Origin: Anisus vortex
Taxonomy: Eukaryota; Mollusca; Gastropoda; Planorbidae
Length of the DNA: 64,000 nucleotides
Direction of reading: 5' to 3'
Assembly: GCA_949126835.1 (NCBI GenBank)
Contig: OX421495.1
Location: forward strand, 201,001-265,000
Position numbers and translations under genes: made by a program. Within the stretch, counting starts at the first letter, position 1. Each line of letters begins with the position of its first letter. Under the pieces are notes generated by a model, which searched no databases, was not told the origin of the DNA, and worked only from the letters and a program-made list of their open reading frames with translations. Positions 1-10,758 of the stretch are shown one piece after another.

Positions 1-244
1 ATCTACTATTGTTATTATGGTGTCTAAATTTGTGGAAAAGGGTAAAGTGTTCTATACTTATAGTATCGATATCTTCCACCTTGTCATTATTAAGTTTTGT
101 TTCCGAAAGACCTATAACATCGAACAAATTTATCTTATCAACAAACTCTGGATACATCATTCTCCTCACCAGGCCACATACATTTACATAGGCTAACCTT
201 AAAAAGCGTTTTTGGTTTTGTTCACCTATGCTAATGCCACTGTC
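1..244 (-). CDS. Non-LTR retrotransposon ORF2, N-terminal endonuclease fragment (runs off the left edge)
   Basis: Read leftwards from 244, this frame stays open to the window edge for 81 codons. It shows the start of an apurinic-endonuclease-like domain of LINE ORF2: a YVNVCGL block near residue 20, then a PEFVDKI block, then IGLSETK with the Glu near residue 48, which corresponds to the metal-binding Glu of the EEP endonuclease fold. The domain would nick target DNA for target-primed reverse transcription; the reverse transcriptase itself lies outside the window. No Met precedes the first conserved block. The frame continues directly from ORF1 across a single TAG at 245-247. The clade is not assignable from this fragment; CR1/L2/Jockey-type elements are possible. 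Confidence 0.8.
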
Positions 245-2116
245 CTACAGCACCGTGAGCGTTACGCAGTCTGCCGAGGTCGTACCACCCTCCTGATGCA
301 TCTGTTGTTGCTGGTATTGTTGTTCTTTCTGCTGATGTTGAGGCTGTAGCTGGGGTAGCTGGGGTTGTGGTTGCTGCTGCAGTTGCTGAAGGTACTGCTG
401 ATGTAGTTGCTGCTGTTGGTATTGAGGTTGTTGTTGGATTTGCTGCTGATGATGATTAGAGGGATGCTGCGGCTGCTGGTGTTGAGGTTGTTGCTGGTGT
501 TGGTGGTGCTGTTGCTGAAGTTGTAGCTGCTGGTGATAAGGTTGTTGCTGGTGTTGGGGTAGCTGCTGCTGTGGCAACTGATGCTGCTGATGTTGAAGAT
601 GCTGTGGTTGCAGGTGCATTTGCTGTTGTTGCTGATATTGTTCTTGGTGATATTGTTGTTGTTGCTGCGAATGTTGAGGTGGTCCCGTGGGATAAACTTG
701 TTGTCGTTGTAGGTATAGTTCTGGAGCCTGCTGTTGTTGTTCTTGTTGTTCTTGTTGTTCTTGTTGGTATTGCTGTTGGTGAGGCTGTTGCTGAGGCTGT
801 TCTTGTTGTTGATGCTGTCGTTGTTGTTGCCGTTGATCATGTCCGTGTTGATACCGCTGTTGTTGCAGATTCATTTGTTTTTGATGGGGTTGGTAAGATT
901 GTTTTTTTTGATCATTCAGTTCTTGCTGGATGTGTTGAGACCGATACAGTAGTTCTCGCTGATGTAGTTGCTGAGGTTGCCATAATTGTTGACGCTGGTT
1001 CTGTTGAGGCTGTTGTTGTTCTCGTTGTATGTTTTGTTCATGGTGAGGTTGTTGTTGTCGAGTTTGCTGTTGTTGTTTTTTTTGTTGTTGTGGGGGTTGA
1101 GAGCGACTCGATTGCTGTCGGTGTTGATCTTGACTTCGCCAGGGTCGTTGTTCGTCCGGTGCTCTGAGGGCAACAATTACGCCTTGACTGTCAACCCTCC
1201 AAGACCCTTCCGGAGAGGTCAGGATGTCATTTTTAAGGAATACGTTTCGACCATATTTTTCCTTTAGATCCTTTAGTTTAGGTAAAAGGATTTTTCTTCT
1301 TTCGTTTACTTTCTTCGGGAGATGATCTCTTATTCCAAAGGGTTTACCAGCCAGTTTGTAAGCGATTCTTCTAATTGAGTTTTTATCATATAGATGGAGG
1401 AAGGTCACCACAATAGGTCTTTGCTGTCCTCTGTGATAGCGTCCCAATCTATAGCAGCCTTCAATCGCGAGTTCATGGTCTATCCCCAAGTGGTCATGAA
1501 GGAACTGATTAACCGTGCTGTAGCAGTCTTCGTCTCTTCCGACTTCTTCTAAACCAGTTAGAAGTAGATTGTTTATTAGAACCTTGGTCTCGAGCGATAG
1601 AGTACGCTCCTCGAGTTCGTTCAACGATTTGTTGAGCTGACCAAGGTCCTCTTCGTGCTTCTTTAAGGTGGTGATGTTTTCAGTTGAAATCTTATCTACT
1701 ATACTGATTACTTGTTCAACTGCGGTCACACGCTCATTCAGTTGCTTTACCATTCCAATCTCCTCGCTAATCTTCTCCACCCTAGCTACTAACGTGTCTA
1801 GAGAAGCTTGGAATGTAGGAAAGATTTGCAGGTGTTGCACCAAGGCTTCTATCTTCAAGCTGCTCTCTGATATTGAGAGCTGAACGTTAGTAAATCCCTG
1901 CAAGATTTTGTTATTGAAATCCTGCTGTGGCCCATTAATGGTTGTTTGCTCAGAGATATCCAAGCAACAACCATTAAATGAAGAGGAGCGACGCAGCCTT
2001 TTTTTATTTTTTTCACCAGCCTGCTTAACATCCCCAACAGCGTCTAGTGCTCCAGTGCTACAATCACTACTAAACGTAACATTAGACGTAACATCAGACA
2101 ACAGCACACATGCCAT
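245..2116 (-). CDS. Non-LTR retrotransposon ORF1 protein with giant Gln-rich tail
   Basis: This is a 623-residue ORF with ATG at 2116 and TAG at 245-247. Residues about 75-180 are heptad-like and probably form a coiled coil. Residues about 180-245 (NNLLLTGLEE, later CYRLGR and RPIVVTF) resemble the RRM of L1-type ORF1 proteins. Residues about 246-305 (KLAGKPFGIRDHLPKKVNERRK) resemble the C-terminal RNA-binding domain. Such proteins coat the element RNA as a trimer and act as nucleic-acid chaperones. From about residue 330 to the end the protein is a Gln/His/Pro-rich low-complexity tail of nearly 290 residues, unusual for this family. ORF1 lies directly upstream of the endonuclease ORF in the same frame. 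The family call rests on motif pattern only. Confidence 0.8.
   Translation of the reverse strand: MACVLLSDVTSNVTFSSDCSTGALDAVGDVKQAGEKNKKRLRRSSSFNGCCLDISEQTTINGPQQDFNNKILQGFTNVQLSISESSLKIEALVQHLQIFPTFQASLDTLVARVEKISEEIGMVKQLNERVTAVEQVISIVDKISTENITTLKKHEEDLGQLNKSLNELEERTLSLETKVLINNLLLTGLEEVGRDEDCYSTVNQFLHDHLGIDHELAIEGCYRLGRYHRGQQRPIVVTFLHLYDKNSIRRIAYKLAGKPFGIRDHLPKKVNERRKILLPKLKDLKEKYGRNVFLKNDILTSPEGSWRVDSQGVIVALRAPDEQRPWRSQDQHRQQSSRSQPPQQQKKQQQQTRQQQPHHEQNIQREQQQPQQNQRQQLWQPQQLHQRELLYRSQHIQQELNDQKKQSYQPHQKQMNLQQQRYQHGHDQRQQQRQHQQQEQPQQQPHQQQYQQEQQEQQEQQQQAPELYLQRQQVYPTGPPQHSQQQQQYHQEQYQQQQQMHLQPQHLQHQQHQLPQQQLPQHQQQPYHQQLQLQQQHHQHQQQPQHQQPQHPSNHHQQQIQQQPQYQQQQLHQQYLQQLQQQPQPQLPQLQPQHQQKEQQYQQQQMHQEGGTTSADCVTLTVL
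247..1129 (-). repeat. CAA/CAG-rich low-complexity coding stretch of the LINE ORF1
   Basis: On the minus strand the DNA is an irregular CAR-rich repeat with interspersed CAT/CAC, CCN and GAR codons. It encodes mostly Gln with His, Pro, Leu and Glu. The frame remains open for almost 300 codons. The same stretch yields long shadow frames on both strands (for example a Val/Ala-rich one on the plus strand); these are composition artefacts. Confidence 0.85.
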
Positions 2117-2761
2117 AATAAAAACAAAGTCTGAAGGTCCAAAGAAGAGAAAGGTTCTCTCCCTTGTTTACAGACGGTTCGTCTGTTAACTGTTGATTGT
2201 TGATTGTTGATTGTTGACTATTGACTGGAGGGTTGATATACAGGCAGAGAGAGAGGAGGAGAGGGGAGGAGAAGGTTGATATGCCAGGTCAGGGGCTGCG
2301 GGGGACGATATGCGGTGACAATGTCCAGCTCTCGTCCCACGTCTAGTTGGTAAGTGGCGTCCGATACCGAGCTATGTTTACACAAAATTCCAAGTGTAAA
2401 AGTTATATCATGTGTAGTACACGGTACACGGTACACAGTTGAATAAACTTGACAGTTTAGATTGAGAGTGGGCAAAAAAAAAAAAACACAGTGTTGTGAC
2501 TAGTTGTGAGAACTGCTCAGTCACTTTGACTCTAACAATCTTAGCAAACTTAATAAAATGATTAATAAAGTCGATATACAAATTAGTCAATAATTGACTT
2601 AATTGTCGCGCAATGACTGAATAAAACACACATTTTGAAAAGATTAATTCACAACAAATCAACCAATATAAGTTTCACAATGAAGAGTGAAAAATGAAAT
2701 CACAAACAATCATCAAATATGAAGAGACGAAATACACTGCTGGGTCTTGTCACACAGAAAT
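2117..2761. other. No gene seen; possible LINE 5' leader
   Basis: This AT-rich stretch follows the ORF1 start. It holds a short TGTTGAT tandem run at about 2186-2220 and a GTACACG run at about 2416-2440. The part nearest 2116 may be the 5' untranslated leader of the non-LTR element; its true 5' end was not found. Confidence 0.4.
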
Positions 2762-3342
2762 TGGCCACTCAAAGGTAGAGCCGACCTACTAAAAGGTAAC
2801 GCCGACGTACTCAGCTGTAGCGCCGACCTACTCAGCTGTATCGCCGACCTACTAAAAGGTAGCGCCGACGTACTCAGAGGTAGCGCCGCCCTACCTAGCG
2901 GTAGCGCTGACCTACCCTTCGGTAGCGCCGACCTACTTAGCGGTGGCGCCGACCTACTCAAAGGTAGCGCCGACCTACTAAAAGGTAGCGCCGACGTACT
3001 CAGCTGTAGCGCCGACATTCTCAGCCGTAGCGCAGACCTACTCAGAGGTAGCGCCGACCTACCCAGCGGTAGCGCCGACCTACCCATCGGTAGCGCCGAC
3101 CCACTCAGCGGTAGCGCCGACCTACCTAGCTGTGGCGCCGACCTACTAAAAGGTAGCGCCGACCTAATAAAAGGTAGCGCCGACGCACTCAGCGGTAGCG
3201 CCGACCTACTCAGCGGTAGCGCCGACCTACCCAGCGGTAGCGCCGACCCACTCAGCGGTAGCGCCGACCTACTTAGCGGTAGCGTTGACCTAATCAGCGG
3301 TAGCGCCGACCTTCTCAGCGGTAGCGCCGACGCGCTCAGCTA
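2762..3342. repeat. 21-bp minisatellite, first locus
   Basis: About 27 tandem units of 21 bp with core GGTAGCGCCGACCTACTCAG. Units vary at the CTACTC/CTACCC/CTACTAAAA part. The period is a multiple of three, so both strands stay open (a GSADLLS-like heptad on +), which is not evidence of coding. The same unit recurs at 12360-12866. Confidence 0.95.
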
Positions 3343-3735
3343 ATCCGAGCAGGAAAACGACGTTGTTATTAGTGGCGCTTCGGCCGACAAATAACATTCG
3401 ACAGCAGCTAATCCAAACAAAAACAAAGTTATTGGTGGCGCTTCTGACCGACACATAACATTCGACAGCAGCTAATCCAAACAAAAACAATATTATTGGT
3501 GGCGCTTCGGCCGACACATAACATTCGACAGCAGCTAATCCAAACAAAAACAAAGTTATTGGTGGCGCTTCTGGCCGACACATAACATTTGACAGCAGCT
3601 AAACCAAACAGAAACAAAGTTATTGATGGCGCTTCTGGTCGACACATAACATTTGACAGCAGCTAAACCAAACAGAAACAAAGTTATTGATGGCGCTTCT
3701 GGCCGACACATAACATTAGACAGCAACTAAACATT
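3343..3735. repeat. 63-64-bp tandem repeat
   Basis: Six units start at about 3372, 3435, 3499, 3562, 3626 and 3690. Each contains GTGGCGCTTC, a GGCCGACACATAACATT block and a CAAACARAAACAAAGTTATT block. It directly abuts the 21-bp array and shares the GGCGC/CCGAC vocabulary, so it may have arisen from its edge. Confidence 0.9.
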
Positions 3736-4535
3736 TGCGGACATTCCATTGACTTCACTTTGGCGCATTGCAGGTTGATAGTGCACGTGTGAACTGTGGT
3801 TGACATACAATGATGTTTAGTGATAGTTATAGCGAAAATCTAGTTCTACATTTATCTCACCTCGATGTGGAATTCATTAAGAGCCCCCAGATCATTCAAT
3901 AGTTATATTTCTTGCATGGTCCAATGTAATCCGAGGGTAGTACGAGAAATTTTACTCCAACAGTGAAGAGCTTTTGCAAATACGATACGAAGAACATTTA
4001 AAGTACTCACGACTGGTTCCGGGTGTGCACGATGGTATTTGCATATCCTGCGGACGAGGCACCAAGTGTCACGTGGCGGGGGGGATTAGACCACTTAATC
4101 ACCACGTAAATTTTATAAGTTGGGATTAGATTTGCACCTGAGCCCGATGTGTATCGTGCCTTCTGTATGATTAAGTAAAAGTGACTGAATTATGTCACAT
4201 CGTGTTGCAGGCAGGCTCGTATGTGTATTATTTCCTTCTTATAAGAGTGGTCTGCATAAATAGATAAGAGATGAATTATTCTCTTTCTATTCTTGTTGGC
4301 TGCGTTTTGTCTTAAGGGATGAGCCGGAGTACTGTGCAAGAGATTAACGTATTGATGATCAAATTTATATTTATGTGTGTAGAATTCCATGGCTCTTCTG
4401 ATGGAATTATGCAGAGGTTTGGCTATACTAAACACATATAGACTTCACAACATCGATTATAGTCACTAGAGAACACGAGCGAAAACATTATATTCTGAAG
4501 TTTATTCACATTAAGACTGAGTATACCGTTGCATA
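3736..4535. other. Unique AT-rich DNA, no gene seen
   Basis: No coding region or RNA gene was recognised. Bases about 4090-4132 (CACTTAATCACCAC...TTATAAGTTGGGATTAGATT) recur in diverged form at about 33296-33338, so a small dispersed repeat is present. The last four bases before the LTR (ATAT, 4532-4535) are the target duplication of the retrotransposon that follows. Confidence 0.5.
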
Positions 4536-5239
4536 TTGTTACGTCCACAATCCCCTTGTGGCCAGAGCTGTGTAGATCTTGCTGATAATTCTCGTTAGTC
4601 TTAGGGGAGACTTTAATTATTAGTATTTATGTTTCAGTATTACACGAACTCTTCTTATAGTCCTGGGCACAAACTCAGTATTTGTGTTCCAACATTTCCT
4701 TTCTTGGACATAAGAGTAGTAGATAAATCTTATAGTAATGTATACAACACAATAGAATAGTAACTTGACAAGGAAGCTTCAGTGTAACTGTTGTTGATAG
4801 TTTAATTCAGGTGATAAGTTCAATATATACAATATATCTATTATGTACAGTTAGAATAAAATAGTGCAAACACAAACGTTCTCAAAGGAACATATTTTGA
4901 AACTCTCCGTCTTTCAGACAAAACAAATCATTAAATACCATCCGAGTGGTGCAAGGGACAGACCCATTACCAGTAGGGGTGAAAATCATGGTATCATTAC
5001 AAAACTCTTAACAAAACGATAGGAACCTCCCCTATTAAATAATGAGTCGTTCCCAGGCCCTGAGAATTTGAGATCAACACAGAATCCCAACATTAAGTAG
5101 AATCATTTGTCTTCCCACTAAACGCCAGGCGATTGGAAGCCTAAGCCCCGCCCACAAAATCCTGTTTTAATGAGAAAAAGAGGGGGAAGAAGAATAAACA
5201 TTGCGTGTTCCAATTCTTGGAAAAACAATATATATGACA
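4536..5239 (-). repeat. 3' LTR of the defective Gmr1-like element
   Basis: This is a 704-bp LTR with TGTTACG and TATATGACA termini on the + strand. Compared with the copy at 10759-11461 it shows about five substitutions and one single-base indel near 4560, by eye. Confidence 0.92.
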
Positions 5240-5250
5240 CGCCCCCACCC
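5240..5250 (-). promoter_or_regulatory. Polypurine tract of the defective Gmr1-like element
   Basis: On the coding (minus) strand GGGTGGGGGCG lies immediately upstream of the 3' LTR. This is the position expected for the plus-strand primer of reverse transcription, and it matches the G-run in the same place in the intact element at 61636-61647. Confidence 0.75.
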
Positions 5251-6490
5251 AATGAAAGAAATAATGTACCATAATTACCCAAGTAATACTCAACATGGTA
5301 CATTTTTCGTACTTAACACTATCGTTTTAACAACCATCAATCAATGGAAGATTATAAGACAATTTAAGCAAACATGGCTCACTGGCACAACTAAATTATA
5401 AAAAGTGTCACTACCCAATGGTAATTGTGATTATAACGTGATGGACAAATATTTCCCCGTTAATATTAATATTAACTAATGTCTGAACAAGTACACATAA
5501 TTCCAAAATATTCTAGTCATTCTTATTTTAACTATGTACAGTTGTGTGGATTTCCACCAAAAATTTGCAAAAAGTTTTAATCCATTTAAACAAATATAAC
5601 ATTGCTCAAACTCTGTCAATTTTCAACAGTTTACTTCTAATATACAAACTAAAAGATAAGTAATACGTAACTCAAATCAAACTATAGGTTACTTCCCCTT
5701 TAAATTACAGTGTCAACTTGACATTAACAGGGTTCATACCTAAATGATGATACTTCCCCTATTCTCAAATATGAGGAAAAAATACGCTCTAATTACGATT
5801 ACTAGAGTAATCTAAATATTAAAATGTAATCCACTATTATGCGTTTTTGGCAAATTTAAAAGTTTAATATAAAAGATTGTTCAGGGTTGAATGAGTGCAC
5901 ACCTTTAGGTACCTTTGTTTCCCTCCATTCCCGGATATATGGAATATATAACAACCTATATACAACATAATGAATATCCACTAGTTTTTCCTTTTCTATT
6001 ACCATGATATAACAATTTAGCAATAGATTTCCAATATTATCTATTAATTTATACCAATTGATATTACATCTCTTTCTAAGATAAAAATTGTACATATTAT
6101 TTATTATTATTTAGTTCCATTCATTAACTAAAATAAAACAAGATAATAAATCAACTAGCTCAAAGTTTTCCCACTTAATTGCATGTGATGACAATTACTT
6201 TTATCCATCCATATCAAGTAAATACGTGCACATTTATATATTTATTGCATCATGCATCAACATTTAAATGGAATTTCTTTTCCATAATCAAATGAATTTA
6301 AAATATATCAGAACATCAATATTATACATGATTATAAAAATTATTAATACTTTCAAAAGACTTGACTTCTGTATGATACAAGTATTCTATAGGTATTCCA
6401 TAATCAAAATTCAAACGAATGATAGGTTATCATGACACATTCTTAATGAATAAGTGAGATGATCTGAAAAAGAAGTATAGGGTTATTCAG
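5251..6490 (-). other. 3' noncoding internal region of the defective element
   Basis: About 1.24 kb of AT-rich DNA lies between the end of the pol remnant and the polypurine tract. No ORF with retroviral or envelope features was recognised. The intact element has a comparable 0.87-kb noncoding stretch at 60780-61635. Confidence 0.6.
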
Positions 6491-9400
6491 TCAATCATGT
6501 AGCACCCGAGATAGAGTATCAGCTATGACCTTGTCTCTATCTTGTCGATGATACGGGGAATGGGATACCAGTCGGTCTTTGTCAAATTACTTAATTTCCC
6601 AAGGTCTCTATAAAACCGCAGTGTGTGGTCGGCTTTTGGTACCATCACACAGGGTGTAGACCATTTGCTATCACATTTTTCTCCTATGTCATCTTCTAAC
6701 ATATACTTTACATCTAATTTAATATGCTCAGGTCTGATGCGGTCAAATGGATGCTGTTTAATAGACCTGGCACTCTCGGTTAACATTACATCGTGCTCTA
6801 TGACATGTGTCCTCCTGGGAACATTTTTAAACATTGACTTATTTTCATGTACCAGCTCAATAATCTTCTCCTTATCTTCTACCGGAAGATGTTCTAGCCT
6901 TGTATCTAAACTCTTAAGGGCATCTGTATTATTAAGTTTACTTTCTGCAAACTTATATTCTATCCTAGATAAATCCGTCGGGACTCTAGCTAACGAAATC
7001 ATGGGGACCTCCCGTGGTTTACTCTTTTCCCTGGAAACATAGGGCTTAAGCAAATTAATATAGCATACCCTCTGCTTTTGTCTCCGGTCAGGAGTCTTTA
7101 TCAAATAATTGACCTCGCCAAGCTTTGACTCTATCTCATAGGGTCCTCTAAACTTTGCACTTAAAGGCTGATTTTGCAAAGGTAGAAACACAAGAACTTT
7201 GTCACCTGGTGCAAAAGTTCTAGCTGTAGCTTTACGGTCATAGTTCTGTCTCATACGCTCCTGCATCTGTGGAAAATGAATCTTCACATGGTTAAAAGCA
7301 TGATAAAGCCTATTTTTAAAATTATCTACATATGACAAAAGTCCAATCGGCTCACTGTCCGTTAGCCAAGTTTCATGTAGAAGTTTCAACGGACCTCTGA
7401 CTGAGTGTCCATACACAAGTTCGAATGGGCTAAACCCCAGGGATTCCTGAGTGGCCTCCCTTGCAGCGAACAGTACATAAGGCACACCCTTATCCCAGTC
7501 TTTCTCTTCATAACAGTACTTTTTAAGCATCGATTTTAATGTCTGATGAAACCTTTCCAGAGCTCCCTGGCTCTCAGGATGATAGGCACTTGATAGCCTA
7601 TGGCTTATCCCTAATTGTTCCATGACTTGTTTGAAAATGTTCGAAGTAAAGATAGTCCCCTGGTCGGACTGTACTGTCTTCGGTAGGCCATAACGTGTGA
7701 AGAAATTTGTCAGGGCGTCTACCACCTTCACTGTTGTTATATTCCGCAACGGAATGGCTTCCGGGAAGCGAGTGGATGAACACATGACTGTGAGCAGGTA
7801 TTGAAAACCGGCTTTTGTTTTCGGCAACGGGCCCACGCAATCAATGAGTATATGACTGAATGGTTCGTCGAACGCTGGTATCGGCTGGAGTGGAGCGACA
7901 GGAATTCGTTGGTTAGGACGTCCTACCATTTGGCATACGTGGCAAGTTTTGCAGTATTGTTCGACATCTCTTTTCAGTCATGGCCAGTAGAAGTAAGGGA
8001 GGATACGGTGGTGCGTTTTTCGGACTCCCATGTGACCAGCGAAAGGAAGATCATGCGCCATACGCAGTATATCTTGACGATAGCACTTAGGTATTACAAT
8101 CTGGTGAATACTGTCCCACTCGTTTGTACCTGAGTTGAGCGGTTTCGACTTTCTCATGAACACTTCATCTTTCATGTAGAAACATTCCGCCATTGCATCT
8201 GCAGTCTTTTCATCAACAGCTTTCATTCTGAGTTGCATTATTACTTCGTCATTCAATTGTTCTGTCACCAATTTCTGCTTTGGTGACAAAATGTTATCGT
8301 TCTCTGTTGCATCACCAGTTGTTAGTTCAGCAAAGAACGTAGCACTTAAATCGATGTCAGGTGTTTCTGTTATCACTGTTTCATTCGCATGTGTGTCTTC
8401 AGAACAGACAAACACATCTTTCGTTGCACTACACGGCGTAGCAGGAGTCTTTACCGACTTCTTTTTCTGCATTGCTCTTGTCAGTGCACATGTTGGGCGT
8501 TCATTGGCAGGACGTAGGTTTTTGTCCTCCGCCATCTTTGTCTCCAACACTTTAACCATGGGCTCGACAGTGACTCTGCCGCCCATAATGTCATTTCCTA
8601 ATATCATGGAAACGCCTTTGACGGGTAGTGCGCGCCACACTCCCACTACGATGTTACCTGTAAAAATATCCGACTCGAGTTTTATTCTGTGCAGTGGAGC
8701 TTCCACAGCCTCCATACTAGCACCTCTCAGCACAACAGACTCACCGGTACTGGTGGCATCTCTTAACGGCACACTGCCCTCCAGGATCACGCTGACAGCA
8801 GAGCCCGTGTCACGTAATATCTGTATTTTCTTCTTGCTGAGTACATCGACTTTTGTCGACACTGTCCCCTCGCAGACAAAGGGTCGAAAATCGGATAAGT
8901 CGTCCTCTTCCGGGACTTCAGGAACCATCTGTTCCTCACGGCCTTCTGAAAGCATAATAGATTGAGTACAGCTATTCTCTTTTACCTTAGATAGGCTGTT
9001 CTCAAAAACCATCGACTCCACAACTATAGGCGATGCCGGCCGCATTTCTTTTGAGTTTCTTGACCCTGTGTTGCACACTTCTTCTGTCTGCTTGCTGTCT
9101 TTCTGCACTCTGGCACAGTGTAGAATAGCACCTTGCTTCTTGGTAAGGATCCAACAATCTTTCTTCATGTGGCCCTCTTTCTTGCAATTGAAACATACCA
9201 CCTTTGCTTTATTTACATCTGTCTGCTTCCTGAAATGAACTAAGTTACTATTATTATTTACACCACTGTTCTTATTATTGTATTCACTTGTCTCTTTTGG
9301 TTTACTAGCCTCCTTGGGCTCTGGTTTGTGCACTTTGGGTTTGTCAGCATAATATGGCTTTATGCTGGCGTGAATTATGGCATAGTTATCTGCCAATCTA

Positions 9401-10338
9401 GCAGCTTCATGCACATCTTCAACCCCTCGGTCTGAGATGTGGGTTTTAATATCCACTCGAATACAATCATTGAATTCCTCAAACAATATTAGGTTCTTGA
9501 GTTTATCAAACTCACTTACATTCTGTGACCTTAGCCACTGTTCTAACATTTTCTCCTTTTGTCTCAAAAAGTCTACATGAGTTTGATCATATGCCTTCTT
9601 TCTGTCTCTAAATAGCTTTCTATATTTTTCTGGTGTCAGGGAATAACTTTTTAGCACCCTATCTTTGATCACTTCATAGTCATTTATTTCCTCGGGTGTT
9701 AAACTCAACACTACGTCCAATGCTTTTCCTTTGTTGAGAGTTGACCTTAACAATAAAGCCATCTTATCATCAGGGAACTGATAATCTACAGCTATCCTCT
9801 CAAAAAGCAAAAAGAAATCTTGAACATCTTCTTCTCTGAATATAGGCAAGTGTTGCTTCATTGCGCTAATATCCATACCATTGCTGTCCCTACGATGGTC
9901 AGGTCTGTTAATGCGTGCCATCTCTATCCTTTCTCTGCTTTCAATCCTAATTCTTTCATTTTCCCTTTCAGTTTCTATCCTAATTCTTTCCAATTCCATT
10001 CTCTTCATAGCTAATTGGAATTTTAGGTTTTCACTCAACCCTTCATCTTCATCATTGTTTGATGATCTAGATGACATATTTCTTACCTCGTCTCCGTGGG
10101 CAATTACCTCGCCCCCACTGGGAGCTACATAACCTTCATTGATATCGTTCTGGCCCACTTCAACTACATTACCAGTGTTCATGGCATTCTGCCCGTTCAA
10201 ACATGTCATAATTTCTTTGATCAAACGATTACGATTAGGTCTTGCCTGTCCTGCCTCAATCCCAAAGGACTCAGCTAATTCTTTTAGTTCAGCAAATGAC
10301 ATGGCATTAAGTTCCTTACTTGATATATTCGAAGCCAT
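6491..10338 (-). pseudogene. gag-pol of the defective Gmr1-like element (TGA break, RT/RNase H deletion)
   Basis: The frame starts at ATG 10338 and runs 786 codons to a TGA at 7978-7980. In it are an N-terminal SAP-like stretch, a Glu/Arg-rich helix, a SCAN-like capsid, a CX2CX4HX4C zinc knuckle (Cys382, Cys385, His390, Cys395), a protease DTG (Asp510) and the His pair of the integrase zinc domain. The same frame continues past the TGA through the integrase Cys pair, the catalytic DDE core, a GPY/F-like module and the first reverse-transcriptase block, ending at a TAG at 6523-6525. A different frame then carries the last RNase H motif (ADTLSR) to a TGA at 6491-6493. Compared with the intact element about 1 kb of RT/RNase H is missing, so this copy could only move with help from another element. 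Confidence 0.9.
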
Positions 10339-10588
10339 AGTGTAGCGTTCGAAATATTTGTGATAGTAGAGTAGTATATATTGTATAATAAAATATAAAG
10401 TTCCAACTTATGATTTGTCCAGAAATTTGCACAATAAAATATTACACACTTCGTGGAATCTTCACACTTCCCAAGGCATAAATACGCAAACCAGTTCTCT
10501 CCTCTTTTTTAAAAAGAATAGTTTCACAGTCCTAAAAAACGAAACACAAATATGCCGCTCTCAGTACTACTAATGTCACAAAATATTT
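10339..10588 (-). other. 5' leader of the defective element
   Basis: AT-rich DNA lies between the gag ATG and the repeated primer-binding region. It holds no ORF. A leader of similar size (278 bp) separates LTR and gag in the intact element. Confidence 0.6.
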
Positions 10589-10758
10589 CTAGGTCAGGAA
10601 AAATATAACTCAAATTTTCCAGACGAGATCAACAAATTTTTTCCAATTCTAGATCAGGAAAAGTAGAACTCAAATATACCGAACGAGACCACCAAATTTT
10701 GTCAATCCTAGGTCAGGAAAAGTAGACCTCAAATATACCGAGCGAGACCACCAAATTT
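10589..10758 (-). repeat. Three tandem copies of the primer-binding-site region
   Basis: Units of 59-60 bp start at 10589, 10649 and 10708 on the + strand, each opening with CTAGRTCAGGAAAA and ending with a CGAGAYCAMCAAATTTT block. The third runs straight into the LTR edge and contains the PBS. The second carries the PBS block with one mismatch, the first with several. Confidence 0.88.
10738..10753 (-). promoter_or_regulatory. Candidate primer binding site of the defective element
   Basis: On the coding strand TGGTGGTCTCGCTCGG begins five bases inside the 5' LTR edge. TGG is the complement of a tRNA CCA end. I could not assign the tRNA species. Confidence 0.6.

Noticed and set aside
571..1167. 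Long Val/Ala-rich frame on the + strand
   Set aside because: It is the antisense shadow of the Gln-rich LINE ORF1 tail and has no domain or start context.
2747..3343. 198-codon GSADLLS-repeat frame and its antisense partner
   Set aside because: It lies in a 21-bp tandem array whose period is divisible by three, so open frames are expected without coding.
7801..8133. Frames on the + strand across the defective pol
   Set aside because: They are shadows of the minus-strand gag-pol, which carries all the recognisable domains.
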